64,000 nt of DNA from Cellvibrio sp. PSBB023 (lineage in GTDB: Bacteria; Pseudomonadota; Gammaproteobacteria; Pseudomonadales; Cellvibrionaceae): positions 3,698,001 to 3,762,000 of the forward strand of contig NZ_CP019799.1 of the NCBI RefSeq assembly GCF_002007605.1, read 5' to 3'. Made by a program: the position numbers and the translations under genes. This document shows positions 16,655-26,639 of the stretch, piece after piece (the first letter of the stretch is position 1; each line of letters opens with the position of its first letter). The notes below the pieces were generated by a model. It was not told where the DNA came from, did no database searches, and saw nothing but the letters and a program-made list of their open reading frames with translations.

Positions 16655-18841
16655 ATGGATACAGGTTTACAGTGCTTGGTAGCACTTGCAGGATTTCACC
16701 AATTACCCGCTGATGCGGCACAAATTTCCCACCAATTTGCAATACCCGGTCAACCTTTTAGCCACACCGAAATACTCCGAGCCGCTAAAGCGCTAACCTT
16801 TAAAGCAAAGCGCTTTACATTTCCGCTTGCTAAGCTAATCGGTTCCAGCTTACCCGCTATCATCAAAACCAAAGATGGTGATTACATCATTCTTGCACGT
16901 ATTGCTGAAGAGAATGGTGTGCCTACTAAGGTGCTAGTGCAGGATTTACGCGAACAAATTCCAAAGACATTAAGCGCTGATGAGTTTATTTCACTTTGGT
17001 CAGGTGAAGTAATTTTTCTTAGTCGCCGCCTCGGTATTCGTGAAAGCCTGCAACAAAAGTTTGATATCAGCTGGTTTATTCCGTCACTCATTAAACACCG
17101 CAAGCTGTTTGGCGAAGTATTAATAGCTTCGTTCTTTTTGCAATTGTTTGGTTTGATCACGCCGCTGTTGTTTCAGGTGGTGATGGACAAAGTCTTGGTA
17201 CATCGCGGCTTCAGCACACTCGACGTCATCGCTTTTGCCTTTTTTGCGATTGCGCTTTTTGAAGCAGTGCTCGGAGGTATTCGCAGTTATGTGATGACAC
17301 ACACCACCAGCCGTATTGACGTAGAATTGGGCTCACGTTTGTTCCATCACTTGATGGCCTTGCCGATGGGTTATTTTGAGGCTAGGCAGGTGGGTCAAAA
17401 TGTCGCGCGAGTGCATGAACTGGACACTATCCGCAATTTCATTACTGGCAGTGCCTTAACGCTCATACTCGATTTGGGCTTTACTATGGTTTTCTTATTG
17501 GTGATGTGGTGCTACAGCTCCATATTATTCTTTGTTGTCGCTGCGACTATACCTTGTTACATACTCTTATCTATTTTTATTACCCCCATCCTGCGTTATC
17601 GTCTGAATGAGAAGTTTAAATATGGTGCTGCAAATACCGCTTTCCTTACTGAGTCAGTTACTGGGGTGCAAACTGTAAAAGCCATGGCGGTAGAACCGCA
17701 AATGCAGCGCAAGTGGGAAGATCAGTTAGCCAATTATGTCAGTGCTTCTTTTCGTAGCCAAAATCTTGGTAACGTCGCAAATCAAATTGCTGGTTTAATT
17801 AATAAACTCATGACACTCGGTATTATTTGGTGGGGAGCACATCTGGTTATTGGTGGTGAGCTTACCGTAGGTGAGTTGATTGCCTTTAATATGCTCGCCG
17901 GCCGCGTCAGTGGCCCCATTTTAAAACTGGTGCAACTCTGGCAAGACTTTCAACAAGCGGGTATTTCCATCGAACGTTTGGGTGATATCCTCAATACTCC
18001 TCGTGAGCCGGGCTATAACCCCAATCGCTCCACCTTGCCCTCTATTGCGGGGGAGGTGAGTTTCGAACATGTGCGCTTTCGATACCGCCACGATGGACCA
18101 GTCATTCTCGACAGCTTTAACTTGCAAGTAAAATCCGGTGAGATTATCGGTATTGTTGGCCGCTCCGGTTCAGGTAAAAGCACACTCACCAAATTAATCC
18201 AGCGCTTGTATTTGCCTGAAGGCGGCCGTGTATTGGTGGATGGCGTTGATCTGGCGATGGTCGATACCGTTTGGCTACGCCGTAATATCGGTGTGGTATT
18301 GCAAGAGAATTTTTTGTTCAATCAAACCGTACGGGAAAATATCGCGCTCACTAATCCCGCCGCACCGATGGAGCAAATTGTTGCCGTTGCCAAACTCGCC
18401 GGTGCCCACGAGTTTATTGTCGACTTGCCTGAGGCCTACGACACTATGGTCGGTGAGCAGGGCAGCAATCTTTCTGGTGGGCAACGCCAGCGCTTAGCGA
18501 TTGCGCGTGCACTCCTGACCAATCCGCGTATTCTGATTTTTGATGAGGCCACCAGTGCGTTGGATTATGAGTCTGAGCGGATAATTCAGGACAACATGGC
18601 CGAGATCTGTAAAGGTCGCACGGTATTTATTATTGCCCATCGTTTGAGTACGGTGCGTATCTGTAATCGCATTATTGTGATGAGCAAAGGCAATATCATA
18701 GAGCAGGGTCCGCACGATGAACTCCTGCAGCAGCAAGGCTATTACGCACAGCTGCACGCTTACCAACAACACATCCCGCAAACGAAAAATACTTCAACGC
18801 ACTCACACACAAGCCCGAAGCTGGAGGTAGTCCATGACTAA
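16655..18841 (+). CDS. Type I secretion ABC transporter, HlyB family
   Basis: 728 residues. An N-terminal C39-peptidase-like domain (about 1-125) has DTGLQCLV where active peptidases have a catalytic Cys; Thr occupies that place, so it is the inactive CLD type that docks RTX substrates, as in HlyB. A six-helix membrane domain follows (about 150-450). The nucleotide-binding domain has Walker A GRSGSGKST (near 502), signature LSGGQRQR, and Walker B ILIFDEATSALD. It exports unfolded substrates with an HlyD partner and TolC. AAGGA precedes the ATG, and it overlaps the fusion-protein gene by 8 bp. Its substrate is very probably the RTX protein at 20885-26206. No TolC gene is in the window. Confidence 0.92.
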   Translation: MDTGLQCLVALAGFHQLPADAAQISHQFAIPGQPFSHTEILRAAKALTFKAKRFTFPLAKLIGSSLPAIIKTKDGDYIILARIAEENGVPTKVLVQDLREQIPKTLSADEFISLWSGEVIFLSRRLGIRESLQQKFDISWFIPSLIKHRKLFGEVLIASFFLQLFGLITPLLFQVVMDKVLVHRGFSTLDVIAFAFFAIALFEAVLGGIRSYVMTHTTSRIDVELGSRLFHHLMALPMGYFEARQVGQNVARVHELDTIRNFITGSALTLILDLGFTMVFLLVMWCYSSILFFVVAATIPCYILLSIFITPILRYRLNEKFKYGAANTAFLTESVTGVQTVKAMAVEPQMQRKWEDQLANYVSASFRSQNLGNVANQIAGLINKLMTLGIIWWGAHLVIGGELTVGELIAFNMLAGRVSGPILKLVQLWQDFQQAGISIERLGDILNTPREPGYNPNRSTLPSIAGEVSFEHVRFRYRHDGPVILDSFNLQVKSGEIIGIVGRSGSGKSTLTKLIQRLYLPEGGRVLVDGVDLAMVDTVWLRRNIGVVLQENFLFNQTVRENIALTNPAAPMEQIVAVAKLAGAHEFIVDLPEAYDTMVGEQGSNLSGGQRQRLAIARALLTNPRILIFDEATSALDYESERIIQDNMAEICKGRTVFIIAHRLSTVRICNRIIVMSKGNIIEQGPHDELLQQQGYYAQLHAYQQHIPQTKNTSTHSHTSPKLEVVHD

Positions 18842-20282
18842 TTTTTTCCAGCAACTGGCTGATGCCTGGCGTGAGCGTGCCACACTTGGAGATGGTTCAA
18901 AACACCAAAATCTCGCCGAATTTATGCCTGCCGCACTGGAATTGCAGGAGTCTCCGCCCAATCCCTTGGTTCGTTGGCTTGCTTGGGTACTCATTACACT
19001 CTTTTTGCTTACGATTATTTGGGCATGCATTGGCAAAGTGGATGTTATTTCCAGTGCAGAAGGGAAAATTATTCCAAGTAGTCGAGTCAAACAAATACAG
19101 CCGCTTACAAAAGGGTTTGTAAAAGCTATTCATGTAAAAGAAGGGCAGTTTGTCAATCAGGGGGACGCGCTGATTGAATTGGATCGTACAATCACCGCTG
19201 CCGATCAAGCACGCATGCAGCAGGAATTGCACAATGCGAGCCTTAACCTTGCTGGAGCAGAAGCCCTACAATCATTTTTAGTCAGTATATCTAATACAGA
19301 AATAACCCCAGATAAAAAACTCAATACGCAGCCCAGTGTGGCCACTGACATCCAACTCAAAGTCCATGCGGAAATTAAACCAACAGAAACTGAAATACTG
19401 CTGCACCAACAAAAAACCTGGGAACAGTGGCAACAATATCAGGCACAATTAAGCAGCCTGGATAGCGTGCTTAAAAAAGTGCAGAGTGAAAAAATTGGCA
19501 ATCAGGAAACCATTAAAAAGCTCCAGCAAACCCTGCCAATGATTACCAAGCGGGCGAGGGCACTGGAAAGCCTCTACGCTAAAAATATGGCATCTGAAGT
19601 GGAATATCTTGAACTGGAACAACAGCGAATCGAGCGAGTGCAAGACTTGGCTACACAGCAACAAATGCAGCAGCAATTAAATGCCGCCATTAACGAAGCC
19701 CAACAACAAATTAATGCACTCAAAGCTGACACGCTTGGAAAACTATTCACGCAAATTGCTGACAGCCGCAATCAAATCGCCACCATCAGAGAAGAGCTGG
19801 TGAAGGCGACGGATATAAATAATAAACAAGTCCTCTACGCTCCCGTATCCGGTTATGTGCAGCAACTCGCCATCAATACTATCGGCGGTATCGTCACGGA
19901 AGCACAGCAATTAATGATCATAGTGCCCGAAGAAGAAAGTCTGGAAGTTCAAGTCATGCTCGGCAATCAGGATGTGGGTTTTGTGCAAAAAGACATGGCT
20001 GCTGAAATCAAAGTCCATACCTTTCCCTTCACCAAATACGGTTTGATTGATGCAACAGTGACACATATTTCAGATGATGCAATCATCGACGAAAAGCTCG
20101 GCCTGGTTTACACCATGCATTTAAAAATGCACAAGAGCACTATTCGTGTAGAAGCAAAATCCGTCAAACTGATTCCGGGCATGGCGGTAACGGCGGAAGT
20201 AAAAACTACGCAGCGCAGAGTGATTGAGTATTTCTTGTCGCCACTGCTGAGGTATAAGCAGGAAAGTATTCGTGAAAGATAA
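18834..20282 (+). CDS. Type I secretion membrane fusion protein, HlyD family
   Basis: 482 residues. A short cytosolic N-terminus, one membrane segment (about 47-70, WVLITLFLLTIIWACIG), a lipoyl-like half (SAEGKIIPSSRVKQIQPL), a long coiled-coil region rich in Gln (about 110-325), the second lipoyl half (YAPVSGYVQQLAINTIGG) and a beta-barrel domain ending in LIPGMAVTAEVKT. It bridges the ABC transporter to TolC across the periplasm. Translation is coupled to the transporter by an 8-bp overlap. Confidence 0.92.
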   Translation: MTNFFQQLADAWRERATLGDGSKHQNLAEFMPAALELQESPPNPLVRWLAWVLITLFLLTIIWACIGKVDVISSAEGKIIPSSRVKQIQPLTKGFVKAIHVKEGQFVNQGDALIELDRTITAADQARMQQELHNASLNLAGAEALQSFLVSISNTEITPDKKLNTQPSVATDIQLKVHAEIKPTETEILLHQQKTWEQWQQYQAQLSSLDSVLKKVQSEKIGNQETIKKLQQTLPMITKRARALESLYAKNMASEVEYLELEQQRIERVQDLATQQQMQQQLNAAINEAQQQINALKADTLGKLFTQIADSRNQIATIREELVKATDINNKQVLYAPVSGYVQQLAINTIGGIVTEAQQLMIIVPEEESLEVQVMLGNQDVGFVQKDMAAEIKVHTFPFTKYGLIDATVTHISDDAIIDEKLGLVYTMHLKMHKSTIRVEAKSVKLIPGMAVTAEVKTTQRRVIEYFLSPLLRYKQESIRER

Positions 20283-20307
20283 AATTACATTAAAAGGATA
20301 AAATTAA

Positions 20308-20874
20308 ATGATCAGGAAATTAGTGTTTTTTGTATGCACTCTGCCGATGACACCTTCATTTTCTGCCGAAATTGTGATCCTACAAAACGAGGTTTATGCA
20401 AAAGAAATGGGCTTAGGAAACCTCTGTAAAGATGTAAAAAAGGAATTACTTGCGAAAAGCAATTTCTGCGAAGCAATTAAATTTAATGGTAAAAATTTTA
20501 GTGAACCTAAATGGGAGGCTAATAATTCTAATAACTCAGCCGCATCTTATGCAATCCTTGATTATGATAATGACGGAACAGTTGAAACATTGCAAAGGCA
20601 AAAAAGAAAAGAATTTGCTGAATGTCCTCAGTATGATCTTCCAAGTGAATACATTTATAGCTACATAGGTGAGCCCAATAAGCCATCCAAAACTACAGGC
20701 GTGCGCGGATTTAGGGGGCATTATGCTCCATTTATATATAGAGCAACGACATTGTCGTACCTATCGTCAGGCCCCGTAGAATCTCGGACTATCCAGTTCT
20801 TTTATGTCAGAAAGTCAAATTTTGGTCTTATTTACCTACCAATTTGCTCGATAAAAGTTAATGCAAGTATTTAA
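20308..20874 (+). CDS. Small exported protein, candidate immunity protein
   Basis: 188 residues with a Sec signal peptide (MIRKLVFFVCTLPMTPSFSA). The mature part has four to five Cys (NLCKDV, SNFCEA, AECPQY, LPICS), an Asp-rich YAILDYDNDGTVETL stretch and a beta-rich C-terminus. I do not recognise the family. It lies 26 bp after the fusion-protein gene and 10 bp before the RTX lysozyme-domain gene, so it is in the same operon. A periplasmic partner encoded directly before a secreted muramidase-type protein fits an immunity or inhibitor role; this is inferred from position, export and Cys content only. Confidence 0.6.
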   Translation: MIRKLVFFVCTLPMTPSFSAEIVILQNEVYAKEMGLGNLCKDVKKELLAKSNFCEAIKFNGKNFSEPKWEANNSNNSAASYAILDYDNDGTVETLQRQKRKEFAECPQYDLPSEYIYSYIGEPNKPSKTTGVRGFRGHYAPFIYRATTLSYLSSGPVESRTIQFFYVRKSNFGLIYLPICSIKVNASI

Positions 20875-20884
20875 GGAGAAATGA

Positions 20885-23800
20885 ATGATTTACCAAGAGT
20901 TTTCAGATCAAGCTACATACAGTATGTACCTGAGAAATTTGTTGATTGGAGAGGAGGGAGTTGCTGTTAGGGCTTACATGGATACCGCATTTGGCACCCC
21001 GAGAATGACTATTGGTTATGGTTTTAATATTCAAGATCGTCTTGATTTAAGGGACGCAGTACTTTCAGCTGTCGGATTTAGAGAATATTTTGAATCGCCC
21101 GATGAATTTTCAGAGGATGAATTGGCTGCGGAATCATTTTATTACGGTGCATTATCGAACGCAATTGCGATCGGCGACATAGGACGTCTTGATGAAATAA
21201 TGGACCAAAGATCTAGAGATCAAAGATATAGTACAGAGTTTCCCGCTTTTCGAAGGAATCAATTCAGTTTGGGTACTCCTGAAGCTCAGGAGATTCTATT
21301 AAATTACGCAATCCCTGCATTAGAGGAGCGCTTGTCATCAACGGTGGGGGGGATCCCTCTATCTGTTGAAAGAGCTGTGCTGGCTTCGCTCGAATATAAT
21401 GGCTTGCTGGCAAATAGTCCTAATTTACTAGACGCTATAAGAGCTGGAGATAGGGTCAACGCTTGGTTTGAAATAAGATATCTATCTAATCGTAGACGAG
21501 AAGTTCCAAATCTTGGATTCGGCGTGCAAGGCAGAAGGTTTAGGGAGTCAAATCTTTTTGGGTTATGGGATAATGCTGACATTAGTCAAATTCCTTTTGA
21601 TGATATTGTAAATAGCATCGATAAACTTTTTTCTAGATATGATGAAGTTTATCTGTTGCGATACGCTAATGCACTCAATTCAACTGGGCCAGAGTATATT
21701 AATTTGAACTCTGACTTTTTTATTCAAGTATCTGAAGGTCTCAAAATTATAGGAGACTTTTTCATTAACTTTGATCATTCAGTTCAGGCATTCAGACTTT
21801 TAGACTCTGAGCACAATGGCAAGCTTCATGAGTCACATTTAAACTTTAATAATCTTATCAAACTAATGAATAGCGTTTCGGTTGAGACTGGTTCTGGCAA
21901 CGATGTAATTTTTGGAAGCCATTCCAATGATATTATCTTGTCGGGATTAGGTAACGATACTGTATATGGTTTTGGAGGAAATGATTCAATAAGCGTTGGT
22001 TCTGATGTTTTAATTTCGAGGGATCAAGTTGATATTAATTTTCTATATGGTGGCAAAGGATTTGACACATATATCATAAAACACAATTCAGGCAAGACAT
22101 ACATTGACGACGAAGATGGGGAGAACTTCGACCTTGATTTTTCAGTTTATGCTTATGATGAGATTGAAATAGTTAGTAGGGATCCGGTGGTTTTCCGGGT
22201 GATCGCAACAGATGAAAAGATCACAATATCAAATCCGTTGTCAGGTATAAATTCAATAACATTTTCAGATCGGAAAATCTCTTCCCTCGAACTAGGCCAA
22301 ACTGTCGGTACGGATGGCAATGACATTATCACACCGCTTTCACTGAACGGTCATAAGGCATTTGGTGGAAAAGGAGATGATTTACTTATTGGTGGAAGTG
22401 CAAGCGATTATCTCGACGGTCAAGAGGGTGACGATAGGATAAGTGGTGGCAAAGGAAATGATACTTTGGTCATAAGCAACGGAAATGATTTCTTGGTTGG
22501 TGGTCCAGGCGATGACCGTTACAAGGTCGCTGACAGTCAGTCTGAATATGATAAGTTGTCTGGAGCTCAAACTACCATTATCGACAATAACGATAAGGTT
22601 GCTCACTCAACGCAAAAAGCCTTTTATAATGATCCTCTTTCAAAAAATACAGGTATAGATACTCTTGATCTTGAGTACACGGCATTTGAGGATCTTTCGA
22701 TTAAAAGAAGTGCTGCCAATCTTATTATAGAGGAGATTGGGGGAAAATTTAAAATTGTTCTTGCCGATTACTTTTTGGGTGGCGAAAGTCAAGTAGAGTG
22801 GATGATAGTTGGTGATGAAACCATTTCGATTCGTGATCTATCTTTGAATGCACGTTTCTATGATTATATAGATTTAAGTGAGGGTAACGACGAATTTCAA
22901 TTTTTTTCCAATGATTCCCATCATATAAACACTTTAGGTGGGGCAGACAGCATTTTTGTATATAGCGATTCGAATTTAATTAATCTCGGCGACGGAAACG
23001 ATAAAATAGTTTCTGTTCATGGTAACAATATTTTGGCTGGAGAGGGTGATGATGAAATTGTTCTAATTCCCACCGTTATCTATAACGCGGAGCGAAATGC
23101 TCAGCTGCTTGATGGCGGTGAAGGCGACGACACATTTGTTCTGCAGTCATCGGAGACAGACACACAGTTACTTGGAGGTGATGGTAGTGATGTGTTTAAA
23201 ATCGATATACATAGTTATAATGCACTTATCAGGATAAATGGAGGAAATGATGACGATTATTATGTTATCAATAGTCTATTTAACACTTTTGATGAGACAT
23301 TTATTCTGGAATTCCAGGGAGAATTTGGAAACGATACTATAAATTCAGATTTTATTATTCCTAGGATGTTATTCACGGATCTTACAAGTGCTGATCAGCT
23401 TGAGCCTCATAGAGATGGTAATAATTTAGCTCTGAAAGTCGGCGATAACATGTTGACGATAACCAACTACTTTGCCAAGCCAGAATCGATAAGGCAAGAG
23501 GTTGAGTTATATATTGGTCGGAATCAGCAAAAAGTATATTTAGAAACTCTTCTAAATAACATTGATGATGAGGTTTATACTGGTAATTTAGTTTTAAGAG
23601 GGTATTCCAGATTAGATGATATACTCTCAGGCTACGGCGGCGACGATCAAATTTTTGGTTATGATGGAAATGATCAGCTAAATGGTAATGGAGGGAATGA
23701 TTCAATTTTTGGCGGTCAGGGTAACGATAAAATATATGGTGGTGATGGTGATGACATTATAAATGGTGGGGCCGGTAACGATCATTTAGATGGTGGCAGC

Positions 23801-26206
23801 GGAAATGATTTATACAATTTTGGGATTGGTGACGGTCACGATATTATTGCAGATATAATTTCTTCGGATGTACTCAGATTTGAATCAGGCTTGAGCCTCG
23901 CCGATCTTTACTTTTCGCGTGATGAAAGTAATGCTAATTCATTACTAATATCTTTTAGTAACGCTAATGATAGTGTCTTAATTCAGAATTTCTTTAATTT
24001 GATTCTTCCTGGTAGCCAGGGAAATATATCCTTCGAGTTCCACGATGGATATGTTCTTGATAATGAAGTGATTCTCGCTCAGTTCGCTAATCAATTTTAT
24101 GAAGGAGATGATGAAGATAATCATTTTGTTGGACTGAAGGGAGATGATGTTATATTTGGATACGATGGAAACGACTTTTTGTTCGGTTTTGATGGGAACG
24201 ATATTATTTTTGGTGGAAAAGATAACGACCACCTTGACGGCGGTGCTGGAGCTGACCAGTTATTTGGTGAAGATGGTGATGACATTATTTTTGGCGGACA
24301 GGGAGCGGATAATATAGCAGGAGGGATGGGTAACGATCAGCTTGATGGTGGTGATGGCAATGACATTATATATGGTGAGGATGGGGCAGACACAATTTAT
24401 GGAGGTGGCGGCGAAGATAGAATTTGGGGTGGAAGTGGAAGTGACTTATTAAAAGGTGGCTCAGGCAACGATTATCTAGAGGGCGAAGCCGGAAACGACC
24501 TTATTTTTGGGGATGACGGAGATGACCAAATTTTTGGTGGGAGTGGGTCGGATGAGATATTCGGAGGCTCTGGAAATGACTTTATTCTAGGAGGGGAAGA
24601 TAACGATTATATAAATGGTGGTACAGGTGACGATGTCTATTGGTTTTCTCGTGGAGACGGAAAAGACACAGTAATCGATCCCCTTGGATATGATCAAATT
24701 AATTTTTATGGCGACCTAAAATACACTGATCTTATAGTAAAGCGTTCTGATATAAGTAACGCACCTATCGGCAACCAGATGGGTGATTCGTTACTGATCT
24801 CTGTTAATTCAGGTGAATCAATTGAATTAAAAAATGTATTTATTGTTGGTTCGAATTCTCTGAACAGTGATTACCTTATTGAAAATTTTATTTTTTCAGA
24901 TGGTCGTCAAATGAGCTTTCAACAGATTATTTCCTCTATCCCATTTATTTATGAGGACGAAACTGCTCCAGATATCTGGTCAGTGCAAATCGATAATTCT
25001 GGTGAGATGGTGTCTGGTTATTCTGAGGGGGGAGCTTATATCACTGTCAATGACCTATATGGCAATTTAATAGGCAGTTTAAATGCCGATCAAACGACGG
25101 GATTTTTTAGTGTTGCTTTTCAGTATCCTTTATTAAATGGTGAATTGATTTATATCCAATCTCAGGATTTTTTTGGCAATATCTCTGGAGTTACATCAAT
25201 TAAAGCACCGGATCATACTGCGCCGGCAGCTCCAACTGCCAACCTAAATTCAGTTGCAAAAATAATCAGCGGTGTTGCCGAGAGTAGCAGCACGGTAACT
25301 GTAAGGGATCATCTTGGTCAGACTCTCGGTATTGCTCAGGCTGACTCAATGACTGGAGAGTATTCAATAGCATTCACTCAAACTTTAATAGTTGGTGAAT
25401 CGATATATACGACCTCAACTGATTCTGTGGGAAATGTTTCTGCAGCGACACCTACCCTTGTGCCAATCACTACCAGCACACCTGCATTTACGAATGGTTT
25501 ACGCGGGAGTTTTTATGGATATCATCAACCTGCAAATGGCAACGTGAACCTAACTAACGTTGCACAGGTTCTTGGAATTATCGCAAGTAAAGAGCCAGAT
25601 GCCACATTTGTAGCATCCCGTATTCAGTACTCAAGCTCGGCATCCCTAGGGATGGGCACTAATTTGCAAACTTTTCTAAATGCGGATGCGGCCTCGTTAT
25701 CTAGGGATCCTGCTGACACTAGTGATGCCATCATCAGGTTAGATGGAAAAATACAAATGGAAGCAGGTAATTATAATTTCCGAGTGCGGGCCGATGATGG
25801 ATATAGCCTTCGAATTAATGGGGCTGTTGTTGCAGAGCATAATGCAAACCAAGGTGCGACAACTCGCACTCATGCTGCATTTGCAATAGGCCAGTCGGGA
25901 TTGCAAGATATTGAAATAATATACTGGGATGCGAATGGAGGTAATACATTGAATATAGAGCTGAGGAGTACAATTACAGGCGTTTATAAATATCTAGATG
26001 AGAGCATATTATTTCAGCCAATAACTAACTCTCACTCTGGTATATCAATTGCGGGGTCACCGTTAATAGATAGCATGCATTATTTTAATACTAACAATGC
26101 ATTAATTCAGGCCATGTCGAGTTTTGCTCCACAATCAGGAGTGCCTAATCAGTTCTGGTCAGCCAACTCGGAATCTACGGCACTTGTGATTGCTGTCAAC
26201 AGCTAA
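20885..26206 (+). CDS. Giant RTX protein with N-terminal T4-lysozyme-like (GH24) domain
   Basis: 1773 residues. The first 230 form a GH24-like domain: Glu24, Asp33 and Thr42 (LIGEEG, AYMDT, MTIGYG) match the E-8x-D-5x-T catalytic set of T4 lysozyme, with 3 extra residues before Thr. Calcium-binding RTX nonapeptides of the form GGxGxDxxx occur near 345-370, 490-545, 915-985 and 1088-1265. Two bacterial Ig-like repeats (about 1360-1525), a PA14-type carbohydrate-binding domain (about 1537-1700) and a C-terminal tail follow. RTX proteins are exported by type I secretion and fold on Ca2+, which fits the upstream transporter genes. AAGGAG lies 6 nt before the ATG. Expected action is peptidoglycan cleavage outside the cell; a surface adhesin is the alternative. 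Confidence 0.88.
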   Translation: MIYQEFSDQATYSMYLRNLLIGEEGVAVRAYMDTAFGTPRMTIGYGFNIQDRLDLRDAVLSAVGFREYFESPDEFSEDELAAESFYYGALSNAIAIGDIGRLDEIMDQRSRDQRYSTEFPAFRRNQFSLGTPEAQEILLNYAIPALEERLSSTVGGIPLSVERAVLASLEYNGLLANSPNLLDAIRAGDRVNAWFEIRYLSNRRREVPNLGFGVQGRRFRESNLFGLWDNADISQIPFDDIVNSIDKLFSRYDEVYLLRYANALNSTGPEYINLNSDFFIQVSEGLKIIGDFFINFDHSVQAFRLLDSEHNGKLHESHLNFNNLIKLMNSVSVETGSGNDVIFGSHSNDIILSGLGNDTVYGFGGNDSISVGSDVLISRDQVDINFLYGGKGFDTYIIKHNSGKTYIDDEDGENFDLDFSVYAYDEIEIVSRDPVVFRVIATDEKITISNPLSGINSITFSDRKISSLELGQTVGTDGNDIITPLSLNGHKAFGGKGDDLLIGGSASDYLDGQEGDDRISGGKGNDTLVISNGNDFLVGGPGDDRYKVADSQSEYDKLSGAQTTIIDNNDKVAHSTQKAFYNDPLSKNTGIDTLDLEYTAFEDLSIKRSAANLIIEEIGGKFKIVLADYFLGGESQVEWMIVGDETISIRDLSLNARFYDYIDLSEGNDEFQFFSNDSHHINTLGGADSIFVYSDSNLINLGDGNDKIVSVHGNNILAGEGDDEIVLIPTVIYNAERNAQLLDGGEGDDTFVLQSSETDTQLLGGDGSDVFKIDIHSYNALIRINGGNDDDYYVINSLFNTFDETFILEFQGEFGNDTINSDFIIPRMLFTDLTSADQLEPHRDGNNLALKVGDNMLTITNYFAKPESIRQEVELYIGRNQQKVYLETLLNNIDDEVYTGNLVLRGYSRLDDILSGYGGDDQIFGYDGNDQLNGNGGNDSIFGGQGNDKIYGGDGDDIINGGAGNDHLDGGSGNDLYNFGIGDGHDIIADIISSDVLRFESGLSLADLYFSRDESNANSLLISFSNANDSVLIQNFFNLILPGSQGNISFEFHDGYVLDNEVILAQFANQFYEGDDEDNHFVGLKGDDVIFGYDGNDFLFGFDGNDIIFGGKDNDHLDGGAGADQLFGEDGDDIIFGGQGADNIAGGMGNDQLDGGDGNDIIYGEDGADTIYGGGGEDRIWGGSGSDLLKGGSGNDYLEGEAGNDLIFGDDGDDQIFGGSGSDEIFGGSGNDFILGGEDNDYINGGTGDDVYWFSRGDGKDTVIDPLGYDQINFYGDLKYTDLIVKRSDISNAPIGNQMGDSLLISVNSGESIELKNVFIVGSNSLNSDYLIENFIFSDGRQMSFQQIISSIPFIYEDETAPDIWSVQIDNSGEMVSGYSEGGAYITVNDLYGNLIGSLNADQTTGFFSVAFQYPLLNGELIYIQSQDFFGNISGVTSIKAPDHTAPAAPTANLNSVAKIISGVAESSSTVTVRDHLGQTLGIAQADSMTGEYSIAFTQTLIVGESIYTTSTDSVGNVSAATPTLVPITTSTPAFTNGLRGSFYGYHQPANGNVNLTNVAQVLGIIASKEPDATFVASRIQYSSSASLGMGTNLQTFLNADAASLSRDPADTSDAIIRLDGKIQMEAGNYNFRVRADDGYSLRINGAVVAEHNANQGATTRTHAAFAIGQSGLQDIEIIYWDANGGNTLNIELRSTITGVYKYLDESILFQPITNSHSGISIAGSPLIDSMHYFNTNNALIQAMSSFAPQSGVPNQFWSANSESTALVIAVNS

Positions 26207-26224
26207 TAACTGTGCAATTTTGGC

Positions 26225-26266
26225 TCGGCGAAACTGTTGCGATGATACTGTTTCGCCGAATTTCTT
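26225..26266 (+). terminator. Rho-independent terminator of the secretion operon
   Basis: Stem TCGGCGAAAC/GTTTCGCCGA (26225-26234 with 26250-26259) is followed by a short T-rich run. It lies 19 bp after the RTX stop codon. Confidence 0.75.
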
Positions 26267-26288
26267 ATCATCGGTCGCCTTAAGAGTT

Positions 26289-26450
26289 GGTTAACGTCAA
26301 ACCAAAGTCTATATCTCTCCACAGAGAATCGAAAAAAATCATTAATTCCATCGGGATATTGGATTTTTCATTTCCCAAAAATGATATCCAGAAGTGGTTA
26401 ACTTTAAACAAAGCCCTTTTCTCCATTGAACCAAAGGTTGCAAGTGGCAT
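26289..26450. repeat. Two decayed MITE left ends in tandem
   Basis: GGTTAACGTCAAACC at 26289 and GGTTAACTTTAAAC near 26398 resemble the left end of the 205-bp elements at 33878 and 39953. Shared inner sequence includes CTCCAC-AGAAT and TTTCCCAAAAAT. Both copies are truncated. A reading frame across this stretch is not a gene. Confidence 0.65.
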
Positions 26451-26639
26451 CCGCGCCATGGATAGTCTCGTTCGACACCCTGCCCTGCAGGCTGGCCATG
26501 ATGTTTCCAGCCCTATACTTATTGAATAAGAACAATTTAACTTCAAAGTCCTTCGTGGCGAACCATTGATGGCTGCGTGTTGATTTGCGTTTAAAACTGA
26601 CCCACCTTTTGCGTTGAATTTTGACCCACCCTGGATGGT

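Noticed and set aside
20885..26206. Tandem repeats in the RTX gene as a possible CRISPR or satellite array
   Set aside because: The repeat unit is a 27-nt codon-based GGxGxDxxx pattern with synonymous variation in one open frame; there are no constant repeats with unique spacers.
26287..26529. 80-codon frames on both strands after the RTX gene
   Set aside because: They run through the two truncated MITE ends and have no recognisable protein features.
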